Below are positions 61,023 to 64,000 of a stretch of 64,000 bases of DNA, piece after piece. The notes below the pieces were generated by a model. That model did not search any database. It saw only the letters and a list, made by a program, of their open reading frames with translations, and was not told the DNA's origin. The stretch's first letter is position 1. The number at the start of each line of letters is the position of its first letter. This DNA is from Bradyrhizobium prioriisuperbiae. Its GTDB lineage: Bacteria > Pseudomonadota > Alphaproteobacteria > Rhizobiales > Xanthobacteraceae. The DNA is taken from contig NZ_CP135921.1 in assembly GCF_032397745.1 (NCBI RefSeq), positions 7,056,501 to 7,120,500 on the forward strand. Reading direction: 5' to 3'. Position numbers and translations under genes: made by a program.

Positions 61023-61110
61023 GGCACGCCCCTGAATCAACCACTTGCTCACCTGGCGAGCCGCATTATGAGTGGTTGACGGCGAAAACGAAACTTCGGA
61101 GATCGGACAC

Positions 61111-61548
61111 ATGGCGCTCAAACGGATGGACAATGTCGCAATCGTGGTCGAGGACCTCGCGGCGGCGATCGATTTCTTTCGCGAGCTCGGCCTCGAGTTC
61201 GAAGGGCGGGCCACGATCGAAGGCGAATGGGCCGGACGTATCACAGGACTGGGCGATCAGCGCGTCGAGATCGCCATGATGCGCACGCCTGATGGACACA
61301 GCCGGCTCGAGCTGTCCCGTTTCCTCGCGCCGCCTGTCGTCGCGGATCACCGCAACGCTCCGGTGAACGCGCTCGGCTATCTCCGCGTCATGTTCGCCGT
61401 GGATGACCTCGACGAGACGCTTGCAAGACTCCGCAAGCGCGGCGCGCAGCTCGTCGGCGAAGTCGTCGATTATAAAGACGTGTATCGGCTCTGCTACATC
61501 CGCGGGCCGGAAGGGCTTCTGATCGGACTGGCCCAGGAGCTGAGCTGA
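61111..61548 (+). CDS. VOC-family (glyoxalase/bleomycin resistance fold) protein
   Basis: The ATG at 61111 is within reach of GGAGATCGGAC; the product has 145 residues. The two beta-alpha-beta-beta-beta modules read MDNVAIVVEDLAAAIDFFRELG and GYLRVMFAVDDLDETLARLRKRG. Possible metal ligands are Glu in VEIAMM and in RLELS. The ending YIRGPEGLLIGLAQEL is typical of the fold. The substrate is unknown. Its last codons form the first unit of a 15-base tandem repeat. Confidence 0.88.
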   Translation: MALKRMDNVAIVVEDLAAAIDFFRELGLEFEGRATIEGEWAGRITGLGDQRVEIAMMRTPDGHSRLELSRFLAPPVVADHRNAPVNALGYLRVMFAVDDLDETLARLRKRGAQLVGEVVDYKDVYRLCYIRGPEGLLIGLAQELS

Positions 61549-61593
61549 CAGGAGCTGAGCTGACAAGGCCTGAGCTGACAAGACCTCGGCTGA
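61534..61593 (+). repeat. Four-copy 15-bp tandem repeat spanning a stop codon
   Basis: CAGGAGCTGAGCTGA (61534), an identical copy (61549), CAAGGCCTGAGCTGA (61564) and CAAGACCTCGGCTGA (61579). The first unit encodes the last four residues (QELS) and stop of the VOC protein; because 15 is a multiple of three, each copy repeats an in-frame TGA. It probably arose by slippage. Confidence 0.9.
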
Positions 61594-61723
61594 GCGCAGA
61601 AATCCGACGGATCGAACCGGCGACGCGTCATAACGCGTCCCCCGGAGCCCCGACGCATGACAACCTCCCCGTGCGCGTGGCCGTCTGCGCGCACGCTCAA
61701 ATGGGAGGTGACGGTGCGGCGGC

Positions 61724-62614
61724 TCAAACCTTGAAATAACCCGGCTGGCCGATGTCCGCGATCAGGCCGATCCCGCTGGGCGTCCAGCCCAGCCGCTGCC
61801 GCGTCAGGGCGCTGGAGGCCGGCATGTCCAGACCGGCGAACATCGCCAGCGGCCCGTAATAATCACCCGCCTCTTCCTTCCGGATCGAAACCACCGGCAC
61901 GTTCAGCGCGCGGCCGACAACCTCGATAACCTCACGCATCGGCACGCCCTCCTCGCCGACGGCGTGGTAGATCCCGTCCACCGCGCCATTTTCCAGCGCA
62001 AGCCGGTACAGCCGGGCGACATCCAGCCTGTGCGCCGCGGCCCAGCGCTCAGTACCCTCGCCGACATAGGCGGCAGCACCTTTTTGACGCGCAAGTTCGA
62101 CCAGGTAAGAAATCAGCCCGGCCTTGCCATCGGCGCCGTGAACCTGCGGCAGGCGGATCGCCATCGCGCGCACGCCGCGCGACGCATAAGCGAGGCCCGC
62201 CTGCTCCGAGACACGCGGCACATGCGGGCTGGAGTCGCGCCGCATCTCTTCGGTGATCAGCACACCCGGCGCAATCAGACCCGTTCCCGAGGTGACGATG
62301 AACGGCCTGTTCGTGCCCACCAGCACATCGCCGATGGCTTCAATGGCCGCCTTGTCGATGGCGCCATTCTCGGCGAATTTCGCGAAATCATGGATGAAGG
62401 CCAGATGGATCACGCCGTCTGCCTCCCTTGCACCGCTTTTCAGACTTTCGAGGTCCAGCAGCGAGCCCCGATGAATCTCCGCGCCCAGCTCCTTGAGCGT
62501 GCGGACGTTGTCGTCGGAACGCGCGAGGCCGATGACATGATGGCCGTGTGCGATGAGTTCTCTGGTGGTTTCGGTGCCGATAAATCCGGCGGCTCCGGTG
62601 ACGAATACGCGCAT
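61724..62614 (-). CDS. Atypical SDR / NAD-dependent epimerase-like oxidoreductase
   Basis: The protein has 296 residues. The extended-SDR nucleotide site is MRVFVTGAAGFIGTETTREL; then VIGLARSDDNVRTLKELGAE, VIHLAFIHDFAKFA and FIVTSGTGLIAPG. The usual YxxxK is not obvious, so this belongs to the atypical group whose members reduce or only bind NAD(P). WAAAHRLDVARLYRLAL and GIYHAVGEEGVPMREVIEVVG are frequent in these proteins. It is divergent from a MmyB-type regulator with a palindrome between; co-regulation is likely. Confidence 0.9.
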   Translation of the reverse strand: MRVFVTGAAGFIGTETTRELIAHGHHVIGLARSDDNVRTLKELGAEIHRGSLLDLESLKSGAREADGVIHLAFIHDFAKFAENGAIDKAAIEAIGDVLVGTNRPFIVTSGTGLIAPGVLITEEMRRDSSPHVPRVSEQAGLAYASRGVRAMAIRLPQVHGADGKAGLISYLVELARQKGAAAYVGEGTERWAAAHRLDVARLYRLALENGAVDGIYHAVGEEGVPMREVIEVVGRALNVPVVSIRKEEAGDYYGPLAMFAGLDMPASSALTRQRLGWTPSGIGLIADIGQPGYFKV

Positions 62615-62677
62615 GAGAAAGATCCCTGTTCAGTGCACCGGGATATTGGTAAGTTTCTCATTCGGGTAAAGATGTGA

Positions 62678-62695
62678 GATTATACAGGTATAATC
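62678..62695. promoter_or_regulatory. Candidate operator GATTATAC-AG-GTATAATC
   Basis: A perfect 8-base inverted repeat with 2-base spacer lies 10 bases before the regulator's start and 64 before the divergent SDR start. It contains TATAAT-like sequences in both directions (TATAAT within GTATAATC), so it may overlap a -10 element and be the regulator's own site. Confidence 0.6.
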
Positions 62696-62704
62696 GCTAA
62701 CAGG

Positions 62705-63529
62705 ATGACGGACACGAACTCGCTTGGGACCTATCTGAGGGATCGCCGCGCCAAGCTCGATCCCACGGCCTTCGGCTTCGCGCTGCAGCGGCGCCGCACG
62801 CCGGGACTTCGGCGCGAGGAAGTGGCGCAGCGCGCCAATGTGAGCGCCACCTGGTACACCTGGCTGGAACAGGGGCGCGGCGGCGCGCCCTCCGCCGATG
62901 TGCTGGACCGCATCGCCCGCGCCATGATGCTGACCGACGTCGAGCGCGAACATCTGTTCCTGCTCGGCCTGGGCCGGCCGCCGGAAGTCCGTTATCGCGC
63001 GCCTGAGGGTATTTCACCCCGCCTGCAACGCCTGCTCGACACGCTGACATACAGTCCCGCTTTCATTCGCACGGCGACATGGGATGTGGTCGCGTGGAAC
63101 AGGGCCGCCGCGGCGGTCCTCACCGACTACAGCAGACTTCCCGACGGACAGCGCAATGTTCTGCGCCTGATGTTTCGCGACAGCCGCGTCCGCGCGGCGC
63201 AGCCCAATTGGCAAGGTGTTGCGCGCTATGTGGTGGCGTCGTTCCGCGCGGACGTGGCGCGCGCCGGCGCGGCGCGCAACGTGCAATCCCTGGTCGACGA
63301 GCTCTGCGCGACCAGCCCCGAATTCGCAGCCATGTGGCGCGACAACGATGTGCAGGCGCATGGCGACGGCGTGAAAACACTGCAGCATCCTGTCGCCGGA
63401 TCGCTCTCGATGGAATTTTCAGGTTTCGCCGTCGACGGCCGGCCCGACCTCAGCATGGTCGTCTACAATCCTGTCACGGCCGCGGACGCGAACAAGATCC
63501 GCGCGCTGCTGAAGTCTCTGCCGAAGTAG
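62705..63529 (+). CDS. XRE-type regulator with MmyB-like ligand-binding domain
   Basis: The protein has 274 residues. The N-terminal helix-turn-helix is LGTYLRDRRAKLDPTAFGF then TPGLRREEVAQRANVSATWYTWLEQGRGGAPSADVLDRIARAM, the usual MmyB/YbiI-like arrangement. The C-terminal half (SPRLQRLLDTLTYSPAFIRTATWDVVAWNRAA, NVLRLMFRD, HPVAGSLSMEFSGFAVDGRPDLSMVVYNP) is the MmyB-like domain that may bind a fatty acid-like ligand. Such genes usually repress an adjacent SDR or oxidoreductase gene, which fits the divergent neighbour here. Confidence 0.92.
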   Translation: MTDTNSLGTYLRDRRAKLDPTAFGFALQRRRTPGLRREEVAQRANVSATWYTWLEQGRGGAPSADVLDRIARAMMLTDVEREHLFLLGLGRPPEVRYRAPEGISPRLQRLLDTLTYSPAFIRTATWDVVAWNRAAAAVLTDYSRLPDGQRNVLRLMFRDSRVRAAQPNWQGVARYVVASFRADVARAGAARNVQSLVDELCATSPEFAAMWRDNDVQAHGDGVKTLQHPVAGSLSMEFSGFAVDGRPDLSMVVYNPVTAADANKIRALLKSLPK

Positions 63530-63689
63530 GTTCGCGCTGATCCGGGCGTGGCTGCTGCAACAAGACTTGCCGTATATTGGCGGGCTGAAGAGACGATTTG
63601 ACAGGCGACGGGATGAAGGGCACCAGTCAAATAGCAGAACTTTCGGCAGCCGGCGGAATGAGGAATGATAGTTAAGTGCACTGAAGATC

Positions 63690-64000
63690 ATCTAGCCGGC
63701 CTTCGCAACACAGAAGGCGGTGGGGCTAATGTGAATTCGGCATCACCGAATCACTTTAGGCCACAAGGAGGCGAAGATGATGTACAGCGGGATTGATCTG
63801 CATTCCAACAACAGCGTTATCGCGATCATCGACGATGCCGATCGCGTTGTGGCGCAGAAGCGCCTGCCGAACGACATCACGAAGATCGTCGGATTTCTAA
63901 CTCGATGGCAAGATGACTTGGCCGGCGTCGTGGTCGAGTCGACTTACAACTGGTATTGGCTGGTCGACGGGTTGCAGGACGCGGGACTCCACGTGCACCT
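63690..64000 (+). mobile_element. IS110-family insertion sequence, 5' part (right end outside window)
   Basis: The transposase frame starts at 63777. The non-coding stretch before it contains two hairpins, GCCTTC-GCAACACA-GAAGGC (63699-63718) and ATTCGG-CATCA-CCGAAT (63735-63751). IS110 elements carry a structured bridge RNA in this position. The left boundary is not visible and is put only approximately. Confidence 0.6.
63777..64000 (+). CDS. IS110-family transposase, N-terminal part
   Basis: The start follows AAGGAGG; two ATG codons are adjacent at 63777 and 63780. About 74 residues are seen: MMYSGIDLHSNNSVIAIIDD, DRVVAQKRLPND, VVVESTYNWYWLVDGLQDAG. The GIDLHxxN start and the conserved acidic ESTYNWYWL segment are the first two blocks of the DEDD RuvC-like catalytic domain of IS110/IS1111 recombinases. 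The gene runs off the window. No damage is visible in the part seen. Confidence 0.85.
   Translation, partial: MMYSGIDLHSNNSVIAIIDDADRVVAQKRLPNDITKIVGFLTRWQDDLAGVVVESTYNWYWLVDGLQDAGLHVH

Larger units (their letters stand above)
60759..61110. other. 352-base intergenic region made mostly of repeats
   Basis: It holds a family B element (60828-60942) and a half family A element (60991-61022). The rest, up to the VOC gene, has no recognised gene. Confidence 0.5.

Noticed and set aside
1..64000. tRNA, rRNA and riboswitch genes
   Set aside because: No cloverleaf-type TTCGA loops with matching stems, rRNA blocks or known riboswitch cores were noticed by eye; a covariance search would be needed to be certain.

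Overview
The window is about 64 kb of GC-rich DNA. Its gene content and its dispersed palindromic repeats suggest an alphaproteobacterium of the Bradyrhizobium / Rhodopseudomonas / Tardiphaga type (Nitrobacteraceae). That placement is inferred from Tat-type and Bug/TctC proteins, CUT2 sugar transporters, DUF1127, PmtA and the GTAGCCCGGGTGAGCG-type repeats. No rRNA, tRNA or CRISPR array was seen. The window looks chromosomal and accessory or catabolic, and it ends inside an IS110-family element.

Layout. (1) 1-559: C-terminal end of an autotransporter-type beta-barrel. (2) 773-9616: an unusual island. A minus-strand operon encodes an HExxH zincin-like protein, an exported caspase (His and Cys intact) fused through about 25 AASx tetrapeptides to a C-terminal Peptidase_S74 self-cleaving chaperone domain, and a second caspase-fold protein whose His and Cys are both replaced (Tyr, Leu) and which carries Sel1 repeats. 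Divergently encoded is a 1136-residue protein with a beta-propeller, a Cys cluster, amphipathic helices and a hydrophobic C-terminus. The island ends within a few bases of a beheaded FecCD permease (9619-10092), followed by its intact FecE-type ATPase. (3) 10954-16556: orphan TctC binding protein, IclR regulator, bicupin, DUF6282-like hydrolase and MFS transporter, with a strong candidate IclR operator. (4) 16569-20491: an unknown Cys-rich protein, a membrane-anchored hypothetical and a tannase/feruloyl esterase-family protein lacking the usual Cys pair.

(5) 20808-26149: lipid-type genes: GT4 glycosyltransferase, PmtA-like N-methyltransferase, Mpo1/DUF962-like membrane protein, membrane-anchored class-III aminotransferase and phosphatidylserine decarboxylase. 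(6) 26313-33182: a polyol (probably ribitol) locus: D-ribulokinase-like FGGY kinase, ribitol dehydrogenase, CUT2 ABC transporter and AraC regulator. (7) 33450-39366: amino-acid binding protein, a frameshifted NAD(P)H oxidoreductase divergent from a LysR gene, an amidase, and SelO. (8) 39573-46427: HiPIP, HSL-type esterase, MmgE/PrpD, PdxA-like dehydrogenase, DctA-type symporter and LysR. (9) 46534-53398: DUF1127 protein, then a GntR-controlled divergent catabolic locus (MBL hydrolase, amidohydrolase, GntR // Ldh-type dehydrogenase, LeuB-like dehydrogenase, MFS). (10) 53418-63529: small hypotheticals, binding protein, TolB N-domain-only protein, SDR plus Baeyer-Villiger-type monooxygenase with AraC regulator, VOC protein, and an epimerase-like SDR divergent from a MmyB-type regulator. 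(11) 63777-64000: start of an IS110-family transposase.

Several regions share one logic: a regulator, an importer and two or three oxidising or hydrolysing enzymes around a shared divergent promoter. Long inverted repeats of at least four families fill many intergenic gaps.
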